DNA of 64,000 bases, taken from the NCBI RefSeq assembly GCF_004342585.1, contig NZ_SLZQ01000005.1:186001-250000 (forward strand), written 5' to 3'. The notes under the pieces are model-generated. The model was not told where the DNA came from. It saw nothing but the letters and a program-made list of their open reading frames with translations, and searched no databases. This document shows, in pieces, positions 27,373 to 35,820 of the stretch. The DNA is from Paucimonas lemoignei (GTDB lineage: Bacteria > Pseudomonadota > Gammaproteobacteria > Burkholderiales > Burkholderiaceae_D). Both the position numbers and the translations under genes were made by a program. How positions within the stretch are numbered: the stretch's first letter is position 1; each line of letters begins with the position of its first letter.

Positions 27373-27414
27373 GACAGTTCTCCCTGCAGCAGAATTGCCG
27401 CATCTTGAACTGTC
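27373..27414 (-). promoter_or_regulatory. Nested hairpin between ectR and ectA
   Basis: In the leftward transcript an 8-bp stem GACAGTTC/GAACTGTC (27407-27414 with 27373-27380) encloses, after a symmetric 5/5 internal loop, a second 6-bp stem GCGGCA/TGCTGC with one G-U pair and a 4-base loop. It ends 19 bases before the ectA start, next to the ribosome-binding site. The run after it is TAAAAAAGG, not T-rich, so it is unlikely to be an intrinsic terminator. It may alter stability, processing or translation of ectA. Confidence 0.6.
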
Positions 27415-27438
27415 AGGCGGAAGGGGAAATCAGGAAGC

Positions 27439-28020
27439 CTACAATGTGCCGCCGGGCGATTTGACTTCCAGCAGAGTGGCAAATTGTTCCAGTGCGATCA
27501 CCAGCGTATGCTGGTCATTCTCCGGCAAGGTGCTCAGCGCACTGGTAAAGCCCTGGGGCAGCGCAGACGGCGCACTTTCGATCAAGGCCAAGCCTTCAGC
27601 TGTCACGGTGACATAGACGTTGCGCCGGTCACGGGTATCCCGCTCTCGCCGCACCAGCTTTTTTTCTTCCAGCCGGTCGACGATGCCGACCACGGTGCTC
27701 GGGCTGAGGTAGATGGCCCGCCCAATCGATTTCAGCGTGCTTGGTCCCAGTTGGGCAATCGCCATCAATGCCACCAGTTGCGGTGATGTGATCTTGTGAG
27801 TAGTGCTTAAGCGCTTGGAATGGTGCTCGACACACTGGGCGATCCGCCGCACGCTTTGCAGAATGCGGATGGAGTCATTGACAGCGACAAGCTTGGTGAC
27901 ATCGTTCATATCCGCAAGTTTATCGACATCCAGCCCCTCTGTCTCGCTCTCCGAAGCCTTGGGGCGCGTACTGGCTTTCACTGTTCTGATTTCCGGTATC
28001 TCCAAGTTGTTTTTTTTCAT
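27439..28020 (-). CDS. ectR: MarR family regulator of ectoine genes (EctR-like)
   Basis: A 193-residue winged-helix regulator from ATG 28020 (MKKNNLEIPEIRTVK); an upstream TTG would add 19 residues. The MarR core covers about residues 50-175: ITSPQLVALMAIAQLGPSTLKSIGRAIYLSPSTVVGIVDRLEEKKLVRRERDTRDRRNVYVTVTAEG is recognition helix plus wing. The first 45 residues are an extra, charged N-terminal segment. It lies directly upstream of ectA in the same direction with an 85-base gap, so it is probably the local regulator and possibly autoregulated. EctR proteins of this family repress ectoine operons in methylotrophs; the role here is inferred from position. Confidence 0.85.
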   Translation of the reverse strand: MKKNNLEIPEIRTVKASTRPKASESETEGLDVDKLADMNDVTKLVAVNDSIRILQSVRRIAQCVEHHSKRLSTTHKITSPQLVALMAIAQLGPSTLKSIGRAIYLSPSTVVGIVDRLEEKKLVRRERDTRDRRNVYVTVTAEGLALIESAPSALPQGFTSALSTLPENDQHTLVIALEQFATLLEVKSPGGTL

Positions 28021-28082
28021 TGTATTCGCAGAAATATTCCATGTCAAATGATGTGAGTGACGATCATTCGCATTCAAATCAT

Positions 28083-28111
28083 TTTATTGCGTGTATGCGG
28101 ATACGAAAATT
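28083..28111 (-). promoter_or_regulatory. Weak candidate promoter for ectR-ectABCD with internal inverted repeat
   Basis: Read leftward, TTTTCG and TAAAAT are separated by 17 bases. The spacer holds GTAT-N4-ATAC (28093-28104). The minus-35 element is poor and the repeat arms are only 4 bp, so this is a tentative site for promoter plus operator about 65 bases upstream of the ectR start. Confidence 0.3.
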
Positions 28112-28160
28112 GCGCTGCGCATGTCGATGCAATGGCAGGTAAGAATGGCACGAAATTGAA

Positions 28161-28187
28161 AGTAAAAAGCCCTGATGAACAGGGCTT
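28161..28187 (-). terminator. Rho-independent terminator of the beta-oxidation operon
   Basis: Perfect 8-bp stem AAGCCCTG (28167-28174) / CAGGGCTT (28180-28187) with a 5-base loop. Read leftward it is followed by a T-rich run (the plus-strand A-run at 28164-28168). It lies about 165 bases downstream of the enoyl-CoA hydratase stop and separates that operon from ectR. Confidence 0.75.
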
Positions 28188-28353
28188 CTAAAACTAAAAA
28201 AACTTCAATGTGCAAGATAAAAATCGAGGACAACTTAATCTGTTACATGGAAGTGAGCAAGAGAGTTTCACTCTCATTTTTACGAGATCAGTTGCATTTT
28301 CATCGTGAAAATCACGCGTGTTTTGCCACTTCACGCACGATGCAATGCGCCCT

Positions 28354-29124
28354 TCACTCTTGCGGCAGCTTGCTGAAATCCGGCTTGCGCTTTTCCAGGA
28401 AGGCCTTGACCGCTTCCTGTGCTGCCGGCGCAAACAGCATGGCGGCGAAATGACGGATTTCCTCTGCCATCTGGGCTGAGACTGCCGCCTGCCGCCCTGC
28501 CTTCATCAATTGCTTGGTAATGCGGATTGAGCTCGGCGGCAGCGCTGCCAGCTTGCCTGCCTGGGCCAGCGCGAACGCCGCCAGTTCCTCCTTCGGCAGC
28601 ACACGGTTAACCAGGCCCATGTCGCACGCTTCCTTCGCGCCAAACGTTTCGCCCAGCATCAGTGCTTCCGCAGCGCGCTGGTAGCCGGCCAATTGCGGCA
28701 ACAGAAAGCTAGACGCAAACTCGGGACAGACACCCAGCTTGGCAAACGGCAGCGCGAATTTCGCATTGTCTGCCGCGTAGACCAGTTCGCAATGCAACAG
28801 CAGCGTGGTGCCGATGCCGACGGCATTGCCGGCGACGACCGCCACCAGCGGCTTGGTGGCTTTGGTGACGGCCGCCATGAAACGGAATACCGGCGCATCG
28901 GGATTGGTCGGCGGCTCGTTCAAAAAATCTTCCAGGTCGTTACCGGCGGTGAAGGCTTCTGTATTTCCCGTAAACAGAATCGCGCGCACCAACGCATCGT
29001 TTTCTGCTTCATGCAAGGCGTCGGTCATGGCCTGGTACATCGCCGCCGTGAAGGCATTTTTCTTGTCCGGCCGATTGAACTGGATGGTCAATACGCCATC
29101 GGCCTTGCTGCTTGCAATATCCAT
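28354..29124 (-). CDS. Enoyl-CoA hydratase/isomerase family protein
   Basis: A 256-residue crotonase-fold protein, last gene of the beta-oxidation operon. The N-terminal GVLTIQFNRPDKKNAFTAAMYQAM and the oxyanion-hole segments ILFTGNTEAFTAGNDLEDF and VVAVVAGNAVGIGTTLLLHCELVYA are clear. At the usual catalytic-Glu positions the sequence has FAKLGVCPEFASSFLLPQLAG, so one Glu-equivalent is kept but the ECH pair is not complete. An isomerase (PaaG/enoyl-CoA delta-isomerase-like) role is therefore as likely as simple hydration. TGGAG lies before the ATG; the gap from the thiolase gene is 75 bases. Confidence 0.88.
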   Translation of the reverse strand: MDIASSKADGVLTIQFNRPDKKNAFTAAMYQAMTDALHEAENDALVRAILFTGNTEAFTAGNDLEDFLNEPPTNPDAPVFRFMAAVTKATKPLVAVVAGNAVGIGTTLLLHCELVYAADNAKFALPFAKLGVCPEFASSFLLPQLAGYQRAAEALMLGETFGAKEACDMGLVNRVLPKEELAAFALAQAGKLAALPPSSIRITKQLMKAGRQAAVSAQMAEEIRHFAAMLFAPAAQEAVKAFLEKRKPDFSKLPQE

Positions 29125-29199
29125 GTCTGCTCCAGTAAAAAAGCCGCACAGCTTGTGACCGTACGGCTTGATACGTCGATTTTTGATCCGCTATTAAAC

Positions 29200-30396
29200 T
29201 TACACGCGTTCGAACACGCCGGCGGCTCCCATGCCGGTGCCGACGCACATGGTCACCATGCCGTACTTCAGATTACGGCGACGCAAGCCATGCACCACGG
29301 TCGCCGCGCGGATGGCGCCGGTGGCGCCCAGCGGATGGCCCAATGCGATCGCGCCGCCCAGCGGGTTCACCTTGACCGGGTCCAGCTGCAGGTCGCCGAT
29401 CACCGCCAGCGCCTGTGCCGCAAAGGCTTCGTTCAGTTCGATCCAGTCGAGCTGATCCTGGGTGATGCCGGCGGCACGCAATGCCAGCGGCACGGCTTCC
29501 TTCGGGCCGATGCCCATGATTTCCGGCGGCACGCCGCGAATAGCAAAGGAAGTGAACTTGGCCAGCGGCGTCAGGTTGTGCTCCTTGAGGATTTTTTCGC
29601 TGACTAGGATCAGCGCGCCGGCGCCATCCGACATCTGCGAGCTGTTGCCGGCGGTGACCACGCCCTTGGCGGCAAACACGGGCTTCAATTTTGCCAGCGC
29701 TTCGAGGTTGGTATCGGCGCGCGGGCCTTCATCCTGCGTCGCCGTGCGAGTCTTCACATCGATTTCGCCGGTGGCGAGATTGGGGAATTTCTCGACGATC
29801 TCGAATGGCGTGATCTCGTCATTGAACTCACCCTTTTCCTGCGCCGCGATCGCCTTCTTGTGCGAATTCAGCGAAAACTCGTCCTGCGCCTCGCGCGAGA
29901 CTTTCCACTGCTGCGCCACTTTCTCGGCTGTGATACCCATGCCGTACGCCATGCCGACATTTTCATCCTTCAGCACCAGCGGATTGATCGACGGATGGTG
30001 TCCCATCATCGGCACCATCGACATCGATTCGGCGCCGCCGGCGATCATCACATCGGCTTCACCCACACGGATGCGGTCGGCCGCGATCGCCAGCGCCGCC
30101 AGGCCAGAAGCGCAATAGCGGTTGACGGTCATGCCGCCGACGGTATTGGGCAAGCCGGCCAGCAGCACGCCCATGCGGGCAAAATTCAAGCCCTGCTCGG
30201 CTTCCGGAAAGGCACAGCCGATCACGGCATCCTGGATCAGCTGCGGATCGAGATTCGGCGTCTGCGCCACGGCAGAGCGGATCGCATGCACCAGCAGGTC
30301 ATCCGGGCGCACATGGCGGAACATGCCGCGCGGCGCCTTGCCGACGGGCGTGCGGGTGGCGGCGACGATATAAACTTCTTGCAATTGCTTGGTCAT
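29200..30396 (-). CDS. Acetyl-CoA C-acyltransferase (thiolase)
   Basis: Cleaves 3-ketoacyl-CoA with CoA, the last step of beta-oxidation. AAGGGG lies upstream of an ATGATG; I take the second ATG (30396), giving 398 residues and the family-like start MTKQLQEVYIVAATRTPVGKAPRG. Catalytic residues are the nucleophilic Cys in VNRYCASGLAALAIAA (about residue 90), His in GGAIALGHPLGATGA and the second Cys in VTMCVGTGMGAAGVFERV. Length and motifs fit FadA/FadI-type degradative thiolases. Placed between the HAD/ECH fusion and the hydratase in one operon. Confidence 0.94.
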   Translation of the reverse strand: MTKQLQEVYIVAATRTPVGKAPRGMFRHVRPDDLLVHAIRSAVAQTPNLDPQLIQDAVIGCAFPEAEQGLNFARMGVLLAGLPNTVGGMTVNRYCASGLAALAIAADRIRVGEADVMIAGGAESMSMVPMMGHHPSINPLVLKDENVGMAYGMGITAEKVAQQWKVSREAQDEFSLNSHKKAIAAQEKGEFNDEITPFEIVEKFPNLATGEIDVKTRTATQDEGPRADTNLEALAKLKPVFAAKGVVTAGNSSQMSDGAGALILVSEKILKEHNLTPLAKFTSFAIRGVPPEIMGIGPKEAVPLALRAAGITQDQLDWIELNEAFAAQALAVIGDLQLDPVKVNPLGGAIALGHPLGATGAIRAATVVHGLRRRNLKYGMVTMCVGTGMGAAGVFERV

Positions 30397-30427
30397 CATT
30401 AACCCCTTAGTTTGCCCCGTAGGCCCA

Positions 30428-32815
30428 TTAGTTACGCACCGGTTTGCCGGTCTGCAGCATGCCCATGATCCGTTCCTGCGTCTTCGGACTATTGAGCAGT
30501 TCGAGGAAGTACTTGCGTTCCAGGTCCAGCAGCCACTGTTCGCTGACCAGGCTGTCCGGCTCGACATCGCCGCCTGACACGACTTCGGCGATCAGCGAGC
30601 CGATCTTGTAGTCGTGGGCGGAGATGAAGCCGCCGTCACGCATGTTGATGAGCTGCGCGCCGATGGTGGCGATGCCGTAGCGTCCGGCCACCCGCACCGG
30701 CTCCCGCAGCGGCGCACGGTAGCCTGCATCGAACAGGGCGCGCGCCTCGCTCTTGGCCACGTGCAGTAATTCGTATGGATTGAAAACGATGACATCATCC
30801 TCGGCGAGGTAACCCAGCTTCTTGGCTTCCAATGCCGACTTGGAGACGGCAGCGGTAGCGGCATGCATGTAGGTGTCTTTCAGGAATTGCAGTATATCGG
30901 TGCCCTTGGCTTGCTTGGCCGCGCGCAGCGCGATTTCCTTCAGACCGCCGCCGCCCGGCAGCAAACCGACACCCACTTCCACCAGGCCGATATACGATTC
31001 CAGCGCCGCCACCCGCTTGGCGGCATGCATGATCATTTCGCAACCGCCGCCCAGCGCCAGCCCTGCCACTGCCGCGACTACCGGCACGTTGGCGTATTTG
31101 AGCATCATGTGGGCATTCTGCAGGCGCGAGACTTCCGGGCCGATAGCCTTGACGCCGCCTGCCATGAAGACCGGCAGCATGGATTGCAAATCGGCGCCAG
31201 CCGAGAAGGCCCCGCCTTCAGCCGCATCGGCATGCCAGATCACCAGACCCTTGTAATTCTTTTCCGCTTCGGCGACCGCGCGCTTCATGCCCTCAACGAC
31301 GTCCGGGCTGATGATGTGCATCTTGGTCTTGAACGACAGGATCAGCACATCATCGTTCTGGTGCCAGATGCGCACGGCATCGTCTTCATGCACGGTGGTG
31401 CCGGCGGTCGCTCCCTTGGGTGCATTTTCGCCCACCAGCTGCGCGCGGAAAGCCTGGCGCTGATACACCGGCAAATCGGAACGCGGCACATAGGCATTCT
31501 TTTTCGGCGAATACGAACCTTCTGGCGTATGCACGCCTTCGCGGCCATCGAACACCCAGGCTGGCAGCGGCGCCTTGCACAAGGCGTTGCCAGCCTCGAT
31601 GTCTTCCTTGATCCAGTTGGCGACCTGCTGCCAGCCGGCGGCTTGCCAGGTCTCGAACGGACCGACGCTCCAGCCGAAGCCCCAGCGCATGGCGAAATCA
31701 ATGTCGCGCGCATTGTCGGCAACCGATTCGAGATGCACGGCGATATAGTGGAAAGCGTCGCGGAAGATCGCCCACAGGAATTGCGCTTGCGGGTTGGTCG
31801 ATTCGCGCAGGGCTTTCATCTTCTTGACCGGATCCTTTTCCTTCAGGATGCGGCCGATGATGTCATCCGCCTTGGCGCCGCCCGGCACGTAATCGCCCTT
31901 GGCCGGATCCAGGCGCAGGATATCCTTGCCCACCTTCTTGTAGAAACCGGCGCCGGATTTTTGTCCGAGCGCGCCGGACTCCACCAGCTTCGTGACCACT
32001 GCCGGCGTGGCATACACGTCGTAGAAGGGATCATCCTTCAAGGATTCCTGCATGGTGCGCACCACGTGCACCAGCGTATCGAGGCCCACCACATCGGCGG
32101 TTCGGAACGTGCCTGACTTGGCGCGACCCAGCTTGGCGCCGGTCAAGTCATCGACCACATCGTAGGACAGGCCAAATTTTTCCGCTTCATGGATCGTCGC
32201 CAGCATGCCGAACACGCCCACGCGGTTGGCGACGAAGTTCGGCGTATCCAGCGCGCGCACCACGCCCTTGCCGAGCGTGGTCGTGAGGAAGCCTTCCAGC
32301 TGATCGAGAATATGCGGCGCGGTGGACGCGGTCGGAATCAGCTCGACCAGGTGCATGTAACGCGGCGGGTTGAAGAAGTGCACGCCGCAGAAGCGCGCCT
32401 TCAACTCGGCATCAAAGCCTTCCGACAGCGCATTGATCGACAGCCCGGAGGTATTGGAAGCGAAGATGGTATTCGGGCCGATGTGCGGCGCGACCTTCTT
32501 GTACAAGTCGTGCTTCCAGTCCATGCGCTCGGCGATCGCTTCGATCACCAGGTCGCAGTCTTTCAGGAGATCGAGGTTGTCCTCGTAGTTCGCCGGCTGG
32601 ATCAGCGCGGCATCGTCCTTGTTGCCCAGCGGGGCAGGATTGAGTTTCTTGAGATTCTCGATGGCTTTGATGACGATGCCGTTTTTCGGACCTTCCTTGG
32701 CCGGCAGATCGAACAGGATGACCGGCACCCTGGCGTTGATGCAGTGGGCGGCGATCTGCGCCCCCATCACGCCGGCTCCGAGCACGGCGACTTTCTTGAC
32801 GATGAAGTTGGACAT
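30428..32815 (-). CDS. 3-hydroxyacyl-CoA dehydrogenase / enoyl-CoA hydratase fusion, HAD domain first
   Basis: A 795-residue bifunctional beta-oxidation enzyme. The NAD-binding domain opens the protein (KKVAVLGAGVMGAQIAAHCINA, a GxGxxG Rossmann motif). The HAD catalytic part has GVHFFNPPRYMHLVELIPTA and an NFVANRVGVF block. The crotonase domain is in the C-terminal half (ADLQSMLPVF, AAVAGLALGGGCEMIMHAAKRVAALESYIGLVEVGVGLLPGGGG, where both catalytic-Glu positions appear kept). The order is opposite to E. coli FadB, resembling the FadN-type fusions common in Betaproteobacteria and Firmicutes. AAGGAGAG precedes the ATG. It is 15 bases after the dehydrogenase gene. Confidence 0.93.
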   Translation of the reverse strand: MSNFIVKKVAVLGAGVMGAQIAAHCINARVPVILFDLPAKEGPKNGIVIKAIENLKKLNPAPLGNKDDAALIQPANYEDNLDLLKDCDLVIEAIAERMDWKHDLYKKVAPHIGPNTIFASNTSGLSINALSEGFDAELKARFCGVHFFNPPRYMHLVELIPTASTAPHILDQLEGFLTTTLGKGVVRALDTPNFVANRVGVFGMLATIHEAEKFGLSYDVVDDLTGAKLGRAKSGTFRTADVVGLDTLVHVVRTMQESLKDDPFYDVYATPAVVTKLVESGALGQKSGAGFYKKVGKDILRLDPAKGDYVPGGAKADDIIGRILKEKDPVKKMKALRESTNPQAQFLWAIFRDAFHYIAVHLESVADNARDIDFAMRWGFGWSVGPFETWQAAGWQQVANWIKEDIEAGNALCKAPLPAWVFDGREGVHTPEGSYSPKKNAYVPRSDLPVYQRQAFRAQLVGENAPKGATAGTTVHEDDAVRIWHQNDDVLILSFKTKMHIISPDVVEGMKRAVAEAEKNYKGLVIWHADAAEGGAFSAGADLQSMLPVFMAGGVKAIGPEVSRLQNAHMMLKYANVPVVAAVAGLALGGGCEMIMHAAKRVAALESYIGLVEVGVGLLPGGGGLKEIALRAAKQAKGTDILQFLKDTYMHAATAAVSKSALEAKKLGYLAEDDVIVFNPYELLHVAKSEARALFDAGYRAPLREPVRVAGRYGIATIGAQLINMRDGGFISAHDYKIGSLIAEVVSGGDVEPDSLVSEQWLLDLERKYFLELLNSPKTQERIMGMLQTGKPVRN

Positions 32816-32830
32816 CAGGGGCTCTCCTTG

Positions 32831-34621
32831 TTAAAACAGATCGGCGTCCAGCGCCATCAGGTTGGACGCGCCGGAACGGGCCTGGCGGATCAGCATCGCG
32901 GTTTCCGGCAGCAGGCGGCCAAAATAGAATCGCGCCGTCGCCAGCTTGGCCTTGTAGAAGTCGTCACCGGAATCCTGCTTTTCCAGGGCGATCTTGGCCA
33001 TGCGGGCAAAGAAATACGCAAACACCAGGTGGCCCGCCACGCGCAGGTAAGGCACTGCTGCGGCGCCTACCTCTTCCTGGTTCTGGAAGGCCTTCATGCC
33101 GATTTCCATGGTGAGCTTGGTCACCTTGTCGCCAAGGTCGGCCAGCGGCGTAATGAATTCGTTCATCGCTTCATCGGTGCCATTTTCTTCGATGAAGGCC
33201 TGGATTTGCGCACCGAACTTGCGCAGCTTGGCACCGTTATCCATCAGCACCTTGCGCCCCAACAGGTCGAGCGACTGGATGGTGTTCGTGCCTTCGTAAA
33301 TCATGTTGATGCGCGAATCGCGCAGGAACTGTTCCATGCCCCATTCGGCGATGTAGCCATGGCCGCCATAGACCTGCAGCGCTTCCGAAGCGGCAATGAA
33401 ACCGTTATCGGTCAGGAAGGCCTTGACGATCGGCGTCAGCAATGCCACCTGGTCTGCAGCATCCTTCCTGAATTCCTCGTCCGGGTGATTCAGCTCGCGG
33501 TCGATCATCAATGCGATATACGAACTGAAGGCGCGACCGCCTTCGGCATAGGCACGGGCAGTGAGCAGCATGCGGCGCACGTCCGGATGCACGATGATCG
33601 GGTCGGCCGGCTTGTCCGGCGCCTTCGGACCCGACAGGCTGCGCATCTGCAGGCGGTCTTTCGCATACACCACGGCGTTTTGATACGCCACTTCCGTCAA
33701 GCCCAGCGATTGCATGCCCACGCCCAGGCGCGCGGCATTCATCATCACGAACATCGCCTGCAAGCCGCGGTTCGGCTCGCCGATGATCCAGCCGACTGCG
33801 CCATCCAGATTCATCTGGCAGGTGGCGTTGCCGTGGATGCCCATCTTTTCTTCGATGGCACCGCAGGTAATCGGATTGCGCTCACCCAGCGTGCCATCCG
33901 CATTGGGGATGAACTTCGGCACCAGGAATAGCGAAATGCCCTTGGTGCCGGCGGGCGCATCCGGCAAGCGCGCCAGCACCAGGTGGACGATGTTTTCCGC
34001 CATGTCGTGCTCGCCGGCGGAAATGAAAATCTTACTGCCGGTAAGACGATATGCGCCATCGGCTTGCGGTTCAGCCTTGGTGCGCAACAGTCCCAGGTCG
34101 GTGCCGCAATGCGCCTCGGTCAGGCACATGGTGCCGGTCCATTCGCCCGACACCAGCTTGGGCAGGTACAGTTGCTGCAATTCGGGCGTGCCGTGCGCAT
34201 GCAGGCACTCATAGGCGCCATGGGAGAGGCCCGGATACATCATCCAGGCCTGGTTCGCCGAATTCATCATTTCATAGAATGAATTGTTCACCACGATCGG
34301 CAAGCCCTGGCCGCCGTATTCCGGGTCGCACGCCAGCGCAGGCCAGCCGCCTTCTACATACTGGCGATAGGCTTCCTTGAAGCCCTTCGGCGTGGTGACG
34401 GTATGCGTTTCCTTGTCGAGCTTGCAGCCTTCGCGGTCGCCGCTATGGTTCAGCGGGAACACGACATTCGAGGCAAACTTGCCGCCCTCTTCCAGCACCT
34501 GGTTGATGGTGTCGGCATCGAGGTCGGCATGTTTGGGAAATTGTTTCAATTCCTCTTCCACATGCAGCAGCTCGTGCAAGACGAATTGCATGTCACGCAG
34601 GGGAGCAATGTATTGTCCCAT
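32831..34621 (-). CDS. Acyl-CoA dehydrogenase (large, with N- and C-terminal extension domains)
   Basis: FAD enzyme for the first, alpha-beta dehydrogenation step of beta-oxidation; 596 residues, longer than the 380-residue core. An N-terminal helical extension (MGQYIAPLRDMQFVLHELLHVEEEL) and a C-terminal acetyl-CoA-dehydrogenase-type extension flank it. Core motifs are MCLTEAHCGTDLGLLRTKA (flavin loop), GAYRLTGSKIFISAGEHDM and YGGHGYIAEWGMEQFLRDSRINMIYEGTNTIQSLDLLGRKVL, with the catalytic Glu in YEGTN. AAGGAG lies before the ATG. It lies 15 bases after tetR and starts the structural part of the operon. Confidence 0.93.
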   Translation of the reverse strand: MGQYIAPLRDMQFVLHELLHVEEELKQFPKHADLDADTINQVLEEGGKFASNVVFPLNHSGDREGCKLDKETHTVTTPKGFKEAYRQYVEGGWPALACDPEYGGQGLPIVVNNSFYEMMNSANQAWMMYPGLSHGAYECLHAHGTPELQQLYLPKLVSGEWTGTMCLTEAHCGTDLGLLRTKAEPQADGAYRLTGSKIFISAGEHDMAENIVHLVLARLPDAPAGTKGISLFLVPKFIPNADGTLGERNPITCGAIEEKMGIHGNATCQMNLDGAVGWIIGEPNRGLQAMFVMMNAARLGVGMQSLGLTEVAYQNAVVYAKDRLQMRSLSGPKAPDKPADPIIVHPDVRRMLLTARAYAEGGRAFSSYIALMIDRELNHPDEEFRKDAADQVALLTPIVKAFLTDNGFIAASEALQVYGGHGYIAEWGMEQFLRDSRINMIYEGTNTIQSLDLLGRKVLMDNGAKLRKFGAQIQAFIEENGTDEAMNEFITPLADLGDKVTKLTMEIGMKAFQNQEEVGAAAVPYLRVAGHLVFAYFFARMAKIALEKQDSGDDFYKAKLATARFYFGRLLPETAMLIRQARSGASNLMALDADLF

Positions 34622-34636
34622 GGCAGTCTCCTTAGC

Positions 34637-35296
34637 TTAGGCGGTTTTTTTAGTAGGTTTTGTGGGGGTGGCAGCAGGCAAGATCGCTGCTGCCGGATTA
34701 CGGTAACTCTCGATCAAACGCTCGAAACCCGTCTGCGCATGCTGCACGCTGCCGGGGCGCTGGATGAAGCGGGCATCGTGGTGCAGCGCCAGCACCAAGC
34801 CATACATTTCAAACACCATCTGGTCGGGATCGGTATCGGCGCGCAAGTGGCCTTCGTCGATCGCTTGCTGCACGCAACGGCGCAAGCTGCGCTGCCAGGT
34901 TTGCACCATTCCCGCCAATTCTTCACGCACCGCGCCAGGGCGATCGTCGTACTCCACCGCGCCGCTGATATAGATGCAGCCGGAGGCGATTTCCAGCGTG
35001 ACGCGCTTGACCCAGCCTGAAAACAATGCCCGCAAGCGCGGCAGTCCGCGCGGCTCGTTCATGGCAGGGTAAAAGATCTCTTGCTCGAACTGATGGTGAT
35101 AAAGCTTGACCACGGCAATCTGCAAATCTTCGCGCGAGCCGAAATGAGCAAACACGCCGGATTTGCTCATCTTCATCCGGTCGGCGAGCGACCCGATGGT
35201 CAAGCCTTCCAGTCCTTCGCGGCTGGCCATGGCCAATGCCGTTTCCAAGATGGCGGCATGGGTTTGCTCACCCTTGCGCAATTGTCTTGTTGCCAT
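34637..35296 (-). CDS. TetR family repressor, first gene of the beta-oxidation operon
   Basis: A 219-residue regulator. The DNA-binding domain is at about residues 10-55: ILETALAMASREGLEGLTIGSLADRMKMSKSGVFAHFGSREDLQIAVV, with helix-turn-helix SLADRMKMSKSGVFAHF. The rest is an all-helical ligand domain, and the C-terminus is a Pro/Thr/Lys tail (AAAILPAATPTKPTKKTA). Because it precedes the fatty-acid genes on the same strand, an acyl-CoA-responsive repressor is the natural inference. A strong palindrome lies 32-55 bases upstream of its start, so it probably controls itself and the operon. Confidence 0.9.
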   Translation of the reverse strand: MATRQLRKGEQTHAAILETALAMASREGLEGLTIGSLADRMKMSKSGVFAHFGSREDLQIAVVKLYHHQFEQEIFYPAMNEPRGLPRLRALFSGWVKRVTLEIASGCIYISGAVEYDDRPGAVREELAGMVQTWQRSLRRCVQQAIDEGHLRADTDPDQMVFEMYGLVLALHHDARFIQRPGSVQHAQTGFERLIESYRNPAAAILPAATPTKPTKKTA

Positions 35297-35327
35297 GCCC
35301 GTTTCTATAAAATGGAGTGAATGCCAA

Positions 35328-35351
35328 ATAATCGTACGACCGTACTATTAT
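35328..35351. promoter_or_regulatory. 24-bp palindromic operator of the tetR-acd-fadB-thiolase operon
   Basis: A 24-bp near-perfect palindrome (20 of 24 positions symmetric) with half-sites ATAATcGTACG and CGTACtATTAT around a 2-base centre. Its size and GTACG...CGTAC core are typical of TetR operators. It overlaps the minus-10 of the candidate promoter (35345-35372). Confidence 0.8.
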
Positions 35352-35372
35352 GCATTCCCCGCCAAAAGTCAA
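35345..35372 (-). promoter_or_regulatory. Candidate promoter of the tetR/beta-oxidation operon
   Basis: Read leftward, TTGACT (plus coordinates 35367-35372) and TAATAG (35345-35350) are separated by 16 bases. The minus-10 box lies inside the TetR-type palindrome, the classical arrangement for repression by occlusion. Confidence 0.5.
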
Positions 35373-35414
35373 ACGGGTTTTTTAATACTGTTTGGAATAA
35401 ACAAAAAGCAACTT

Positions 35415-35801
35415 TTACCACGAAGAGCGGTCCAGCTTGCGGCGATCGCGCTTGGTGGGACGGCCCTTGATCGCTTCGCCCGGCTCCTGGAAAAACTTCC
35501 GCTGTTCCGATTTTTGCTGGCGCTTTGCCATGCTTTCCGGGGTCTCGGCATAGAGGGTTTGCGCTATGCTGGCTGGCCCACGGGTTTCCGACAAGTCCAA
35601 CACCTGCACTTCCCATTCCGTCGAACCATTGTCGATATCCAGCTTGTCGCCGGGCTTGACGCTCCTGGCCGGTTTGACGCGCTCGCCATTGATGCGCACC
35701 TTGCCGCCATCGACCGCATCGGTCGCCAGCGAGCGGGTCTTGAAGAAACGGGCGGCCCACAGCCACTTATCGATGCGCACCGCCGTGCTGTTTATACTCA
35801 T
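35415..35801 (-). CDS. hslR: Hsp15-like S4-domain RNA-binding protein
   Basis: A 128-residue heat-shock protein of the Hsp15 family, which binds free 50S subunits carrying nascent peptidyl-tRNA and helps recycle them. The S4 domain is residues 8-65: VRIDKWLWAARFFKTRSLATDAVDGGKVRINGERVKPARSVKPGDKLDI. The C-terminal tail is strongly basic (AKRQQKSEQRKFF and RPTKRDRRKLDR), as in E. coli Hsp15. It lies 20 bases after clsB's end on the same strand, so it could be the last gene of the LysR-ybhP-clsB unit. Confidence 0.92.
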   Translation of the reverse strand: MSINSTAVRIDKWLWAARFFKTRSLATDAVDGGKVRINGERVKPARSVKPGDKLDIDNGSTEWEVQVLDLSETRGPASIAQTLYAETPESMAKRQQKSEQRKFFQEPGEAIKGRPTKRDRRKLDRSSW

Positions 35802-35820
35802 GTTTTATCTCAACAACCTG

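Larger units (their letters stand above)
28021..28353. other. Intergenic region between the fad operon and ectR
   Basis: About 330 AT-rich bases. It holds the fad-operon terminator (28167-28187) and, nearer ectR, the presumed ect promoter. The roughly 165 bases between the terminator and the hydratase stop codon form an unusually long 3' untranslated region in which I recognise no gene. Confidence 0.5.

Noticed and set aside
35354-35387. Terminator-like CCCG...CGGG followed by six T on the plus strand
   Set aside because: The stem is only 4-5 bp with a long loop, and no plus-strand gene ends there; it lies in the promoter of the tetR operon.
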